Below are positions 53,653 through 62,592 of a stretch of 64,000 bases of DNA, piece by piece. The translations under genes were made by a program, and so were the position numbers. The notes beneath the pieces are model-generated. The model saw nothing but the letters and a program-made list of their open reading frames with translations. It was not told the origin of the DNA and searched no databases. This DNA is from Listeria goaensis (GTDB lineage: Bacteria > Bacillota > Bacilli > Lactobacillales > Listeriaceae), in assembly GCF_900186125.1 (NCBI RefSeq), contig NZ_FYBQ01000001.1, positions 248,001-312,000 on the forward strand, read 5' to 3'. Each line of letters begins with the position of its first letter. Position 1 is the first letter of the stretch.

Positions 53653-53681
53653 TTGACGGGTCGCTTGCGGTATGGTAAAGT
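53653..53681 (+). promoter_or_regulatory. Sigma-A promoter after the trp operon
   Basis: TTGACG (53653-53658), 17 bases and TAAAGT (53676-53681), 24 bases before the membrane protein gene. Confidence 0.65.
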
Positions 53682-53704
53682 CAGTGAGAAAGCGTGGTGT
53701 TTGT

Positions 53705-54130
53705 ATGCCTGAAATTTATTTAAAACAAGCAAAAACGACAACGATTATTATTGCGCTTGTTTCCATTTTGCAAGCGATTCTTGCGATCGTAGGCTTAGTC
53801 ACAGTGGTGCTCGTGATTCCTAATCAGGAAGAATTAAAGCTGACGCAAGCAGTGATTCGTACGGCACTTGTGAATACGTCAATCAACGTGATCTTTTTCG
53901 TGCTTTTTTCGGTTTTATTCTTGCTTGCGTATCGCCGTTTAAGAAAAGGGCTTCTCGTTCGTGTAAGACTCTATATGTTTTATATTGTATTCATGATTCT
54001 TTCTATCATTCTTGGCATGGTGAATGGCGGATTTAATTTGAGCAGTTTACTTATACCGGGAATGTTAATTCTACTCAGCGTGATTGCGATTTCTTCACTG
54101 CGTAAGGGAATGAGCGAGAAGGTAGAATGA
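53705..54130 (+). CDS. Membrane protein of unknown function
   Basis: A 141-residue protein with four predicted membrane helices (about 15-38, 55-75, 88-106 and 112-132). I recognise no family. The start is not firm: the ATG at 53705 gives MPEIYLKQAKTT but has only a weak ribosome-binding site. A GTG at 53672 in the same frame would overlap the promoter. It lies between trpA and the flippase-like gene with its own promoter. In L. monocytogenes a similar small membrane protein seems to hold the same place. Confidence 0.75.
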   Translation: MPEIYLKQAKTTTIIIALVSILQAILAIVGLVTVVLVIPNQEELKLTQAVIRTALVNTSINVIFFVLFSVLFLLAYRRLRKGLLVRVRLYMFYIVFMILSIILGMVNGGFNLSSLLIPGMLILLSVIAISSLRKGMSEKVE

Positions 54131-54138
54131 ATAAAAGG

Positions 54139-54203
54139 AATGAACTTTGAAAAAGGGCTTTAGCTTGCTACTTACAGTTCTTTTTAAGTTTGTTCTTTTT
54201 TTT
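54139..54203 (+). terminator. Possible terminator before the flippase gene
   Basis: GAACTTTGAAAAAG is imperfectly complementary to CTTTTTAAGTTTGTTC, followed by eight T. The stem has bulges. Confidence 0.45.
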
Positions 54204-54302
54204 TGGAGAATAAAGTGGTAAAGTTAACAAGAGACTAAACGGTTGGCAATACCTGTCATCTGTTTGAAGAATATTCTAATTTTTAGTAAAGGAAGTTTGA
54301 AG

Positions 54303-55916
54303 ATGGGTTCAAAACTGCTTAGAGGAACGTTTATCCTGACACTTGGTACGCTTCTTTCCAAGGTGCTCGGGATTTTGTATGTCATACCTTTTTACGCGAT
54401 TGTCGGGGGCGACGATCCGATGCTTCTTTACAACTTTGGTTATGTCCCGTACCAATTGTTTTTAAGTGTGGCAACTGCTGGGATTCCACTTGCTGTTGCA
54501 AAATACATAGCGAAATATAATGCGATGGAAGAATATGAAATTGGTCGCCGCTTGTTCCGAACGGGGATTTATCTAATGATTGTTTCAGGTATTATTTGCT
54601 TCATCGCAATGTACTCACTTGCACCATTTCTTGCTAGCTTACAACAGCTAGAAGGTGGCTACAGTCTGGCAGATGGTATCCAAGTCATTCGAGCAGTTAG
54701 TTTTGCTCTTCTTATCATTCCAGTCATGAGCTTACTTCGCGGTTTTTTCCAAGGATACAATTCCATGGGACCGTCTGCAGTATCGCAAGTCGTCGAACAA
54801 CTTGTGCGCATTTTGTTCTTGCTTGCCAGCACATTTGTAGTACTTTACGTATTAGATGGCAGTATCGTAACAGCCATTAGTATGGCGACGTTTTCTGCCT
54901 TTGTCGGTGCGCTAGCTAGTTTTGCCCTATTAGTTTGGTATTACTTTAAACGTAAACCTGGGCTTGACCGCATGTTAGTAGACAGCCGAAATGAGCTTAA
55001 AGTATCGATTCCAACCTTATATAAACAAATCATTTTATCGGCGATTCCTTTTATCATTGTTGGCTCAGCCACTTCACTTTACCAATTAATCGATCAGTTT
55101 ACGATGGGGCGAGTTTTACAATATATCGGCGTAACAGCCAACCAAGTAAAAGAATATGTGGCGGTTATTAACTTCGACGTTCAAAAATTAATCATGATTC
55201 CCGGAACACTCGCGATAGCCTTCTCCATGGCGCTCGTTCCACTCGTAACAGCCGCTTACGTACGCAACGAAAAAGAACAAGTAAAACGCCAATTAAATGA
55301 CGTCTTCCAAATCTTGCTCTTTTTAACCATTCCAGCTTGCATCGGTATCGCTTTACTTGCAAGACCTTTATTTACGGTTTTCTTTAAAGCGAATGAAGTA
55401 GGGACTGACTTGCTGCAATTTTTTGCGCCAATCGCCGTCTTATTTTCCTTATTCGGAGTAACAGCTGCGGTTCTTCAAGGGATTGACGAACAGCGTTTCA
55501 CCGTTTTAGGATTACTTCTCGGCCTGCTCGCAAAATCAGTCTTACAAATGCCGCTTATCATGGTTTGGGAAGCGAAAGGTTCCATTCTAGCAACTGGTAT
55601 CGGCTATGCCGTTTCATGCGTATTCATGCTCATTATTATTAAAAAATACGTGCGTTTTTCATTCGGACTTGTCTTCCGAAGGGTGATTCTATTTATCTTT
55701 TTAACGCTCATCATGTCGGCAGCCGTTTTAGCAGTCTACTTCCCACTATCATTCGTTTTAAGTCCGGACCACAAAATGACTGCCACTATTTTAGTCATCA
55801 TTTGCGGCGGTATCGGAGCTGTTGTATATGCCTATCTTGCCTTTAAATTGCATCTTGCAGATAAATTATTTGGCCCACGAGGAACGAGATTGCGCCAAAA
55901 ATTAGGCATTAAATAA
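54303..55916 (+). CDS. murJ: MOP-superfamily lipid II flippase-like protein (YtgP/MurJ type)
   Basis: A 537-residue polytopic membrane protein with about 14 helices of the MVF/polysaccharide-transport branch of the MOP superfamily. It fits the YtgP (B. subtilis MurJ, about 544 residues) and SpoVB group: an N-terminal RGTFILTLGTLLSKVLGILYVIPFYAIVG and a charged cavity region PVMSLLRGFFQGYNSMGPSAVSQVVEQ. Such proteins flip lipid II across the membrane for wall synthesis. The start is ATG after AAAGGAAG; an upstream in-frame ATG lacks such a site. Assignment to MurJ rather than another MOP flippase is by length and pattern. Confidence 0.83.
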   Translation: MGSKLLRGTFILTLGTLLSKVLGILYVIPFYAIVGGDDPMLLYNFGYVPYQLFLSVATAGIPLAVAKYIAKYNAMEEYEIGRRLFRTGIYLMIVSGIICFIAMYSLAPFLASLQQLEGGYSLADGIQVIRAVSFALLIIPVMSLLRGFFQGYNSMGPSAVSQVVEQLVRILFLLASTFVVLYVLDGSIVTAISMATFSAFVGALASFALLVWYYFKRKPGLDRMLVDSRNELKVSIPTLYKQIILSAIPFIIVGSATSLYQLIDQFTMGRVLQYIGVTANQVKEYVAVINFDVQKLIMIPGTLAIAFSMALVPLVTAAYVRNEKEQVKRQLNDVFQILLFLTIPACIGIALLARPLFTVFFKANEVGTDLLQFFAPIAVLFSLFGVTAAVLQGIDEQRFTVLGLLLGLLAKSVLQMPLIMVWEAKGSILATGIGYAVSCVFMLIIIKKYVRFSFGLVFRRVILFIFLTLIMSAAVLAVYFPLSFVLSPDHKMTATILVIICGGIGAVVYAYLAFKLHLADKLFGPRGTRLRQKLGIK

Positions 55917-55964
55917 AAGAAAAAACGTCTTGCTTACATCATGCAAGGCGTTTTTCTTTTACTT
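55917..55964. terminator. Bidirectional terminator, overlapping a stop codon
   Basis: AAAAGAAAAAACGTCTTGC pairs with GCAAGGCGTTTTTCTTTT around a loop that contains the stop codon of the minus-strand kinase gene. Confidence 0.85.
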
Positions 55965-56455
55965 TTTTTTAGAAAAGCAGAGATTTCCTTAGGTGATTTG
56001 AAAATTTTCACAGGTGTTGTTTCTTGCTTAAGCCGCTTGAGAAGCTCATTGCGTCTTTTCGGAAAATCCCAAACGAATTTCAAAAATTCGCCGTCTAGTC
56101 GTTCTGGACAACCAATTGCAGCATCTGGTCGCGTTTTGCCATAATTTTGAATTAACCGTTTTAGGACGCGAAAAAAATAAATGCGCCTCGGATAATCTAA
56201 AAAGATGATGCAATTGGACGGCGGAAATCTTGTTTTCCATGTATCCGTATAATTGCCTTCGATAATCCAGTTTTCCGCTAAGGAGGTGAGTTCTTCCACT
56301 TGTTTCAGAAATTCATCTTTAGGAATAGGCTCCCAGTTAGGCTTGAAAAATAAAGTATCTAAGTGAATAACGGGAATTTCGAGCGCATAACCAAGTTCTC
56401 TAGCCAATGTTGATTTTCCGGCCCCAGAAGGACCAATAATGTTAATGCGATACAT
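55934..56455 (-). CDS. P-loop kinase-like protein (FlaR/topology-modulation family)
   Basis: A 173-residue P-loop NTPase of the adenylate kinase fold. The Walker [10 protein letters not shown] is at residues 7-15, the segment VIHLDTLFFKPNWEPIP follows, and then WIIEGNYTDTW and IIFLDYPRRIYFFRVLKR. This is the pattern of the proteins annotated as FlaR or DNA topology modulation protein. The real substrate of this family is not established. The start is ATG (MYRINIIG) after GGGGGAAAAT. It is a lone gene convergent with the flippase; its last codons form part of the terminator stem. Confidence 0.82.
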   Translation of the reverse strand: MYRINIIGPSGAGKSTLARELGYALEIPVIHLDTLFFKPNWEPIPKDEFLKQVEELTSLAENWIIEGNYTDTWKTRFPPSNCIIFLDYPRRIYFFRVLKRLIQNYGKTRPDAAIGCPERLDGEFLKFVWDFPKRRNELLKRLKQETTPVKIFKSPKEISAFLKKSKRKTPCMM

Positions 56456-56522
56456 ATTTTCCCCCAATCAGTGCTGAAATGGATAGCTATTCTCTCATTT
56501 TACAGCACAACTGTCAATTTTC

Positions 56523-57353
56523 TTATTCATCTTGCATTTCGCTAAAAATCTTCAAATAAGTTGGTAACTCTCGTGAAATTTGTGTCGGAAGCACAACGAA
56601 GTTTTTTTTCGCTAAAATATCGCCAATATAACTATGGAAGAAAACGCCAGCTAAAACACCGTGTAGCGGTATGGTCGTTTGTTTCATCAAACCGGCAATG
56701 ATACCACTTAGCGTATCGCCCATTCCACCAGTCGCCATGGCAGGCGAACCGTATATATTTTGCCAATTTTCCTCCGCAGTCAGCACTTTCGTTCGATGCC
56801 CTTTTAAAACAATCGTGGCGTCAAGTGAATGGCGAACTTCATCTGGTGTCGCTTCTTCTTGGGGTGCCAGTTTTTTTAAGCGCTCCCATTCACCAGCATG
56901 TGGAGTGAAATAAAGCGCGCAATTTGTTTTAGGTAAATTGCCTTTCGCATAAAGTGTAATCCCGTCACCATCAATAATGATGTTTTGGTGATTTTCAGCA
57001 TGTTGTAATATAAATTCCATTAGCGTATACGCTTCATCATCAAGACCAAGTCCCGGACCAATTAGAATGGTATCAAAAGTTGGCAACAAGCGTTTTAATT
57101 CAACTAATTTTGCGTAATCTAAAAACATGCATTCTGGTAAGCGGCTATGTAAACTAGAACGATTGACGCGGTGCGAGGCGAGTGTTGTTAATCCAGCGCC
57201 GCTATACACGCTTCCCTCTGCTGCTAGAATGGCTGCTCCGCCGTACATTTCGTTGCCAGCAACTATGAGAACTTTGCCGTATTGATTTTTATATCCTTCA
57301 TCTTCACGTTTTGGAATAAAGCTGCAAATCGCTTTTGGCGTTATTTTTTTCAT
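56523..57353 (-). CDS. nnrD: ADP-dependent NAD(P)H-hydrate dehydratase
   Basis: A 276-residue enzyme of the YjeF C-terminal (ribokinase-like) family that repairs hydrated NADH and NADPH. The motifs are GKVLIVAGNEMYGGAAILAAE, LIGPGLG, TPHAGEWERL, VLKGHRT and MATGGMGDTLSGIIAGL, with the catalytic Asp in GMGD. There is no epimerase domain fused at the N-terminus, so the epimerase must be encoded elsewhere. The start is ATG about 10 bases after AAAAGGA; a GTG nine bases upstream is too near that site. Confidence 0.92.
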   Translation of the reverse strand: MKKITPKAICSFIPKREDEGYKNQYGKVLIVAGNEMYGGAAILAAEGSVYSGAGLTTLASHRVNRSSLHSRLPECMFLDYAKLVELKRLLPTFDTILIGPGLGLDDEAYTLMEFILQHAENHQNIIIDGDGITLYAKGNLPKTNCALYFTPHAGEWERLKKLAPQEEATPDEVRHSLDATIVLKGHRTKVLTAEENWQNIYGSPAMATGGMGDTLSGIIAGLMKQTTIPLHGVLAGVFFHSYIGDILAKKNFVVLPTQISRELPTYLKIFSEMQDE

Positions 57354-57459
57354 AAATGCCACATCCTTTTATAAAAATTGGATTTTATTCGCCAAAGAAG
57401 ATAAAATAGGTGGCGGATAATTTATTTTAATTTTATCGAAGGATAGGGGTGTTTGTAAA

Positions 57460-57867
57460 ATGAAACCTGTATTTCCAGCCGTAAAAGCCGTTATCGTACA
57501 GGACGGGCATTTTTTAGCTTTAAAACGATCGGAGCAAGAAGAAGAGGTATACGATTTACCAGGAGGGAGAATGAACTACGGTGAAACGCATGCTGAATGT
57601 CTTTTTCGTGAGGTTTATGAAGAAACAGCTTTACAAGTGCAACCATTTATTTTGTATGATACGTGGGAATTTTTTCATACAGATTACCAAATTACAGGCG
57701 TGATTTACTTAGTGTCAATGCCAAATGACGGCGAAATTAACTTGTCGGATGAACATAAAGCTTACAAATGGTTGCCGCTTTCAAAAGCGGGTATAGAAGA
57801 TTTAGATGTTGTCTTTAGTTCGCGAATGAATCGTTGGGATTTTGATGCGATAAAAGGGATCATGTAA
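57460..57867 (+). CDS. Nudix hydrolase
   Basis: A 135-residue Nudix protein. The Nudix box fits GX5EX7REUXEE as GGRMNYGETHAECLFREVYEETAL, with all metal-binding Glu residues present. The rest of the fold (VKAVIVQDGHFLALKR and VIYLVSMP) is regular. Substrates of such short Nudix proteins range from oxidised nucleotides to sugar nucleotides and cannot be told from sequence. The start is ATG after GGATAGGGGTG. It is a lone gene, divergent from nnrD. Confidence 0.88.
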   Translation: MKPVFPAVKAVIVQDGHFLALKRSEQEEEVYDLPGGRMNYGETHAECLFREVYEETALQVQPFILYDTWEFFHTDYQITGVIYLVSMPNDGEINLSDEHKAYKWLPLSKAGIEDLDVVFSSRMNRWDFDAIKGIM

Positions 57868-57959
57868 TTATTTTATGAAAACCTAGGTTTCTACTTTCTT
57901 ATGTAGGAAAAAGGGTTTACAATGGTAGTGCAGAGTTTATTTTGGAAGGAATGAAGAAA

Positions 57960-59372
57960 ATGACGGAAATCAATTGGCAAAAAGAAGTAGAAAGTAGAAA
58001 AGACGCTTTCTTAAAGGATTTAGAAGGGCTACTCCGGATTCCAAGTGTACGTGATGACGCAAAAGCAACCACTGAAGCTCCTTTTGGACCAGATGTAAAA
58101 CAAGCACTAGATTATATGATTGCTTTAGGTGAAAAAGATGGTTTTACAACAAAAGAAGTAGGCAATGTTGCTGGACATATTGAGTACGGAGCAGGCGATG
58201 AACTTGTTGGTGTTCTTGGACATGTTGACGTCGTACCAGTTGGAGATGGCTGGACAAATGGACCTTTTGAACCAGTACTGAAAGATGGCAAACTTTATGC
58301 ACGCGGCGTAGCCGACGATAAAGGACCAACAATTGCCGGTTATTATGCACTAAAAATCTTAAAAGAGTTAGATTTACCGATTTCAAAAAGAATTCGCATT
58401 ATTGTGGGTTCAGATGAAGAAAGTGGTATGAGCTGTGTTGAGCGTTATTTTGAAACAGAAGAACAGCCGACTGTTGCGTTCGTTCCAGATGCTGAGTTCC
58501 CAATCATTCATGCTGAAAAAGGGATTTCTGAACTTGACGTTTCGTTTAAAGACAGCAAATCAGACAGTTATCAAGCTTTCCAATTGGTAAGCTTTGAATC
58601 AGGTGCGCGTTATAATATGGTGCCAGATCATGCGAGTGCTGTTTTAGAAGAAGTAAAAGACGTTGATTTGTTAAAACAAGAATTTCATAATTTCCTTTCA
58701 AGCCATGATGTAACAGGGGAATTTGACGTGAGTGCGAAGTCCGTTACACTTTCCGTTGTAGGTAAATCTGCGCATGCGATGGAACCGAATAACGGCGTCA
58801 ATGCAGGACTCCACCTAGTTGCCTTTTTAGGTAAATTCGAGTTGACTGGAACGGCAAATGATTTTGTCACGTTCGGTCGCGATTATTTATACAATGATTC
58901 GCGCGCAGTTAAACTTGGTATCAACTATGAAGATAAAGAAAGTGGCGACTTGACGATGAACGTCGGCATCATTCGCTACAGCTTAGAGGAAGGTGGACGT
59001 TATGGTCTTAACTTCCGCTATCCAGTAACAGCAAACATGGACCGTCTTAAAACGAAGATGGAAACAGTTGTATTTGAATATAACGGTCGCTATACGCACT
59101 ATGATGATTCCAAACCATTGTTCGTACCACAAGACCACCCGCTTATTCAAACGCTGCAAGAAGTATACACGAACCAAACAGGCGAAGAAGCAACTCTTCT
59201 TGCTATTGGTGGTGGGACTTACGCGCGCCATTTAGAAACAGGTGTCGCATTTGGAGCTCTCTTCCCAGGACGTGAAGACACAATGCACCAAAAAGATGAG
59301 TTTAGCTATTTTGATGATTTATTAAAAGCGACAGCTATTTACGCTGAAGCTCTTTACAAATTAGCAAAATAA
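57960..59372 (+). CDS. pepV: Dipeptidase PepV (M20 family)
   Basis: A 470-residue zinc dipeptidase with broad specificity, as in lactic acid bacteria and Listeria. The metal ligands are visible: His and Asp in LGHVDVVP, the bridging Asp in GVADDKGP, Glu-Glu in GSDEESGM, the later Asp in VPDAEFP, and a final His in MHQKDE. The lid domain lies between about 190 and 380. The start chosen is the third of three close in-frame ATGs (MTEINWQKEV), with GGAAGGA about 8 bases ahead. It probably feeds amino acids from peptides; the next gene uses D-amino acids. Confidence 0.93.
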   Translation: MTEINWQKEVESRKDAFLKDLEGLLRIPSVRDDAKATTEAPFGPDVKQALDYMIALGEKDGFTTKEVGNVAGHIEYGAGDELVGVLGHVDVVPVGDGWTNGPFEPVLKDGKLYARGVADDKGPTIAGYYALKILKELDLPISKRIRIIVGSDEESGMSCVERYFETEEQPTVAFVPDAEFPIIHAEKGISELDVSFKDSKSDSYQAFQLVSFESGARYNMVPDHASAVLEEVKDVDLLKQEFHNFLSSHDVTGEFDVSAKSVTLSVVGKSAHAMEPNNGVNAGLHLVAFLGKFELTGTANDFVTFGRDYLYNDSRAVKLGINYEDKESGDLTMNVGIIRYSLEEGGRYGLNFRYPVTANMDRLKTKMETVVFEYNGRYTHYDDSKPLFVPQDHPLIQTLQEVYTNQTGEEATLLAIGGGTYARHLETGVAFGALFPGREDTMHQKDEFSYFDDLLKATAIYAEALYKLAK

Positions 59373-59447
59373 GGAGTATAATTGAAAAAATTCTAGCTGC
59401 TGCGTTAGTTTCGTGGCAGCTTTTACTTTAATAAAGGAGTGAGTTAC

Positions 59448-60320
59448 TTGAAAGTATTAGTTGGAGATAAAATCGTAGACCGAGAAGATGCCTACGTTGA
59501 TATTGAGGACCGCGGGTATCAATTTGGTGACGGTGTTTATGAAGTGGTACGTATGTATAACGGGAAATTTTTCACCGCCGAAGAACATATTGATCGCTTA
59601 TATGCGAGTGCGTCAAAAATTGATTTAGTCATTCCTTTCCCTAAAGAAAAGCTCTATAATTCTCTTTTAGAGCTTGCAAAAGCAAATCAAATTTCGACAG
59701 GAAATGTATACTTACAAGTAACACGAGGCATACAGCAACCGAGAAACCATATTATTCCCGACGAGTTTCCCCTTGAAGGAATTTTGACGGCAGCAGCCCG
59801 AGAAGTGCCACGAAATGAAGCACAATTTGTCACTGGCGGAACGGCAATAACGGAAGAAGATGTACGCTGGTTACGCTGTGATATTAAGAGCATTAGCTTA
59901 CTTGGCAATATTTTAGCCAAAAATAAAGCCCATCAAAAAGGGGCGCTAGAAGCTATTCTCCATCGTGGTGATTTAGTCACAGAATGTTCAGCTTCCAATG
60001 TTTCAATTATTAAAGATGGTACATTAATTACGCATGCCGCGGATAATTTAATTTTAAACGGGATTACAAGACAAGTGATTTTAAAAGCCGCAGAAAAAGG
60101 GGCAATCCCTTATGAAGAACGCGATTTTACAGTACAAGAATTATTGAATGCCGACGAAGTTTTCATTTCGAGTACAACGCTTGAAGTAACCCCCATCACA
60201 AAAATTGATGAAACAGTCATTGGAAACGGAGAACGTGGACCGGTTACTGCACAGTTACATCAATTATTTGAAGAAGAAATTGTCGCAGCTTGCGGCGCTT
60301 TTGTGAAAGAAAATATTTAA
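59448..60320 (+). CDS. dat: D-amino acid aminotransferase
   Basis: A 290-residue fold-type IV PLP enzyme that interconverts D-alanine and D-glutamate, supplying wall precursors. The N-terminal MKVLVGDKIVDREDA, VDIEDRGYQFGDGVYEVVR and the PLP-lysine region RWLRCDIKSISLLGN are typical, as are TECSASNVSI and LNGITRQVIL. It is very like the L. monocytogenes DaaA protein as I recall it. The start is TTG, preceded by AAAGGAGTG at about 9 bases; a GTG nine bases upstream is part of that site. It ends in a strong terminator. Confidence 0.95.
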   Translation: MKVLVGDKIVDREDAYVDIEDRGYQFGDGVYEVVRMYNGKFFTAEEHIDRLYASASKIDLVIPFPKEKLYNSLLELAKANQISTGNVYLQVTRGIQQPRNHIIPDEFPLEGILTAAAREVPRNEAQFVTGGTAITEEDVRWLRCDIKSISLLGNILAKNKAHQKGALEAILHRGDLVTECSASNVSIIKDGTLITHAADNLILNGITRQVILKAAEKGAIPYEERDFTVQELLNADEVFISSTTLEVTPITKIDETVIGNGERGPVTAQLHQLFEEEIVAACGAFVKENI

Positions 60321-60325
60321 TTATG

Positions 60326-60351
60326 ACAGGGAGGAACACTCCCTGTTTTTT
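60326..60351 (+). terminator. Terminator of dat
   Basis: The stem ACAGGGAG / CTCCCTGT is followed by six T. Confidence 0.9.
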
Positions 60352-60398
60352 ATATGTAAAAAATTACATATATGACCTAAACGCTCGTATATAAGGAT

Positions 60399-60412
60399 TG
60401 ATAACGCTTTCT
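60399..60412. promoter_or_regulatory. cre-like sequence upstream of the MarR/MFS operon
   Basis: TGATAACGCTTTCT fits the catabolite-responsive element TGWNANCGNTNWCA at 13 of 14 positions, 26 bases before the -35. CcpA control is only a possibility. Confidence 0.35.
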
Positions 60413-60437
60413 CTTAGGGAGAGGCGAAAAAACCGCC

Positions 60438-60466
60438 TTGACCTGATTAGAATAAAGGCGTATAAT
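60438..60466 (+). promoter_or_regulatory. Sigma-A promoter of the MarR/MFS operon
   Basis: TTGACC (60438-60443), 17 bases and TATAAT (60461-60466). Confidence 0.85.
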
Positions 60467-60476
60467 TCATTTTGCT

Positions 60477-60513
60477 AATTGTTCGCATACGAATTATTCC
60501 TATGCAAACAATT
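60477..60513. promoter_or_regulatory. Probable MarR operator (inverted repeat)
   Basis: AATTGTTCGCATA (60477-60489) and TATGCAAACAATT (60501-60513) are 13-base inverted repeats with a single mismatch, separated by 11 bases. They lie at and after the predicted transcription start of the MarR/MFS operon. This suits autorepression by the MarR protein. Confidence 0.7.
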
Positions 60514-60533
60514 GTAAAAGGGGGTAAGATTTT

Positions 60534-60971
60534 GTGGATGAGAAGTTAGTAAGAGAAGTTATTTTGTCTTTTCGTGAAGTGTCTCGAAAAACGCATCAAT
60601 ATCTAGCTGAAGAGGCAGACAAACGTGGTATCACAACGACACAATTACTTGCTCTAAGTTCATTAAAACGTGAGCCTCATCTTACGCTTGGTGAGTTAGC
60701 AGACCGAATGAAATTAAGTAAAAGTACGACATCAGGAATCGTTGATCGTCTTGTTAAAGCTGGATTTTTAACACGAAATCGGGTGGAGCTAAACCGCCGG
60801 ACGTTAAATTTAGCCTTGACAGAACTTGGCGAAGAGAAGGCGTCCACTACATATGATGTTTTCTTTAAACGACTTGAACCAATACTTGAAATTGGTGAGC
60901 GCGAACTTACGGAAATGCTTGCAACACATCAGCAAATGATTCAAATTTTAGAAAGAGGGATGCAAGAATGA
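60534..60971 (+). CDS. MarR-family regulator of an efflux operon
   Basis: A 145-residue MarR protein. The winged HTH spans about 40-100, with LTLGELADRMKLSKSTTSGIVDRLVKAGFL and a wing NRVELNRRTLNL, plus N- and C-terminal dimerisation helices. The start is GTG after AAAGGGGGTAAG. It overlaps the next gene, an MFS drug exporter, by four bases, so it is most likely the local repressor, acting on the inverted repeat in its own leader. The ligand is unknown. Confidence 0.92.
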   Translation: MDEKLVREVILSFREVSRKTHQYLAEEADKRGITTTQLLALSSLKREPHLTLGELADRMKLSKSTTSGIVDRLVKAGFLTRNRVELNRRTLNLALTELGEEKASTTYDVFFKRLEPILEIGERELTEMLATHQQMIQILERGMQE

Positions 60972-62428
60972 ATGTACAGGCGAAGACGACCTCGGTAAAA
61001 AGAAACGGTATTTTAATAGTTATGCTGATGGGTGCTTTTGTAACAATTTTAAATCAGACACTAATGAATGTAGCTTTACCGAGTATTATGAAAGATTTTA
61101 ACATTACAGCGAGTCAAGGACAGTGGCTATCTACAGGTTTCATGCTTGTAAATGGTGTCATGATTCCAATGACCGCATTTTTGATAGAGCGATTTACAAC
61201 TAGACAGCTTTATTTATTTGCGATGATTACCTTTGCAATTGGGACCGCAATTGGGGGATTTGCGCAAAATTATACGATGCTTATTGCTGGGCGTATGGTT
61301 CAAGCGGTTGGTGCCGGAATTGTTATGCCACTTTTAACGGTGGTTGTTTTAAATCTATTTCCAATTGAACGACGTGGCCGTGCGATGGGACTTATTGGCC
61401 TTGCCATGAACTTTGCACCCGCAATTGGTCCGACGCTTTCAGGGTGGATTGTCCAAGAATATGCTTGGCGCGATTTATTTTTCATCATCATTCCATTTGC
61501 GATTGTCGATATTATCGTAGCCATTTTCTTACTGCGAAATGTTGGGAAACGTTCATTTCCTAAATTGGATGTTCTTGGCGTCGTCATGTCAACAGTTGGT
61601 TTCGGGAGCTTATTACTCGGATTTAGTAATGCTGGAGACCATGACTGGCTTACGTTTAAAGTCGTTGGTTTTATCGCGATTGGGCTTGTTGTTCTTTCGC
61701 TATTCATTTGGTACCAAGGGAGAGCCAAAACGCCACTTCTTAACTTTAAGGTTTTTAAAAATCCAACCTTTGCTTTAACCACGATTATTAGTTTCTTTGT
61801 TTTTATGGGTCTTTTTGGAGGCATGCTGTTACTGCCAATATTCTTGCAAAATGTGCGCGGCTTTTCACCGCTAGATTCTGGTTTAGTTCTGCTTCCAGGA
61901 GCGCTTATAACGGCTGTTTTATCGCCAGTTACGGGGATGATGTTTGACCGATTTGGTGCGAAATATTTGTCGTTAGTAGGTCTTATTATTATGACTGGAG
62001 CGACGTTTATGTTTTCGAACATTGGTGAATCGACAACACTTACTTATATTGTTATAGTCCAAACGATTCGTGCGGGTGGAATGGCCATGGTCATGATGCC
62101 ACTTCAAACAGCGGCGCTCAACTCTCTTCCGCTTGAGATGGCGTCACACGGCTCTGCAATGTTTAATACAATGCGACAAGTTGCCGGGTCAATTGGAACA
62201 GCAGCGCTCATCACTGTAATGTCTAAAAGTGCTAGCAGCTTCGCAAATTCACTCAGCGCAACTGATGTCGTTGGAAAGACGAAAGAACAGCTTGCGAATC
62301 ACGTTCTGATTCACGGGATTGATACAGCCTTTTTGATTGCCGCACTCTCAAGCGTTATTGCGTGCGTTCTAACGTTATTCATTCGTAAAAATCCTTCTGG
62401 ACTAAATCCAGTTGTCCATAAAAATTAA
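60968..62428 (+). CDS. DHA2-family MFS multidrug exporter
   Basis: A 486-residue transporter with 14 predicted membrane helices, the DHA2 (EmrB/QacA) layout. Typical pieces are the first-helix region LMGAFVTILNQTLMNVALPSIMKDF, FLIERFTTRQLY after helix 2 (motif A region) and the motif C-like GLAMNFAPAIGPTLSGWIV in helix 5. Such proteins exchange protons for drugs or dyes. Being in an operon with a MarR gene supports inducible drug efflux. A terminator follows the stop codon. Confidence 0.92.
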   Translation: MNVQAKTTSVKRNGILIVMLMGAFVTILNQTLMNVALPSIMKDFNITASQGQWLSTGFMLVNGVMIPMTAFLIERFTTRQLYLFAMITFAIGTAIGGFAQNYTMLIAGRMVQAVGAGIVMPLLTVVVLNLFPIERRGRAMGLIGLAMNFAPAIGPTLSGWIVQEYAWRDLFFIIIPFAIVDIIVAIFLLRNVGKRSFPKLDVLGVVMSTVGFGSLLLGFSNAGDHDWLTFKVVGFIAIGLVVLSLFIWYQGRAKTPLLNFKVFKNPTFALTTIISFFVFMGLFGGMLLLPIFLQNVRGFSPLDSGLVLLPGALITAVLSPVTGMMFDRFGAKYLSLVGLIIMTGATFMFSNIGESTTLTYIVIVQTIRAGGMAMVMMPLQTAALNSLPLEMASHGSAMFNTMRQVAGSIGTAALITVMSKSASSFANSLSATDVVGKTKEQLANHVLIHGIDTAFLIAALSSVIACVLTLFIRKNPSGLNPVVHKN

Positions 62429-62432
62429 TTTG

Positions 62433-62468
62433 AAATCCGCCTAAAAAACCAGTAGGCGGATTTTTCAC
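62433..62468 (+). terminator. Terminator of the MarR/MFS operon
   Basis: The stem AAATCCGCCT / AGGCGGATTT is followed by TTTCA. Confidence 0.88.
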
Positions 62469-62592
62469 TTCAAAAAAATGAAAGCCCGAACATATGTTGA
62501 CTTGACTTACTTCCGTTGGAGAAGTACAATCAATTTTAGACATGATTTATTTGCGAAGTAATGAATCATTTACTAAAAAGGTGTGTTTCAAG

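Noticed and set aside
61300-62022. A 240-codon open frame on the minus strand, opposite the MFS exporter
   Set aside because: It is a mirror of a clear transporter gene. It has no ribosome-binding site and its composition is only what the opposite frame gives.
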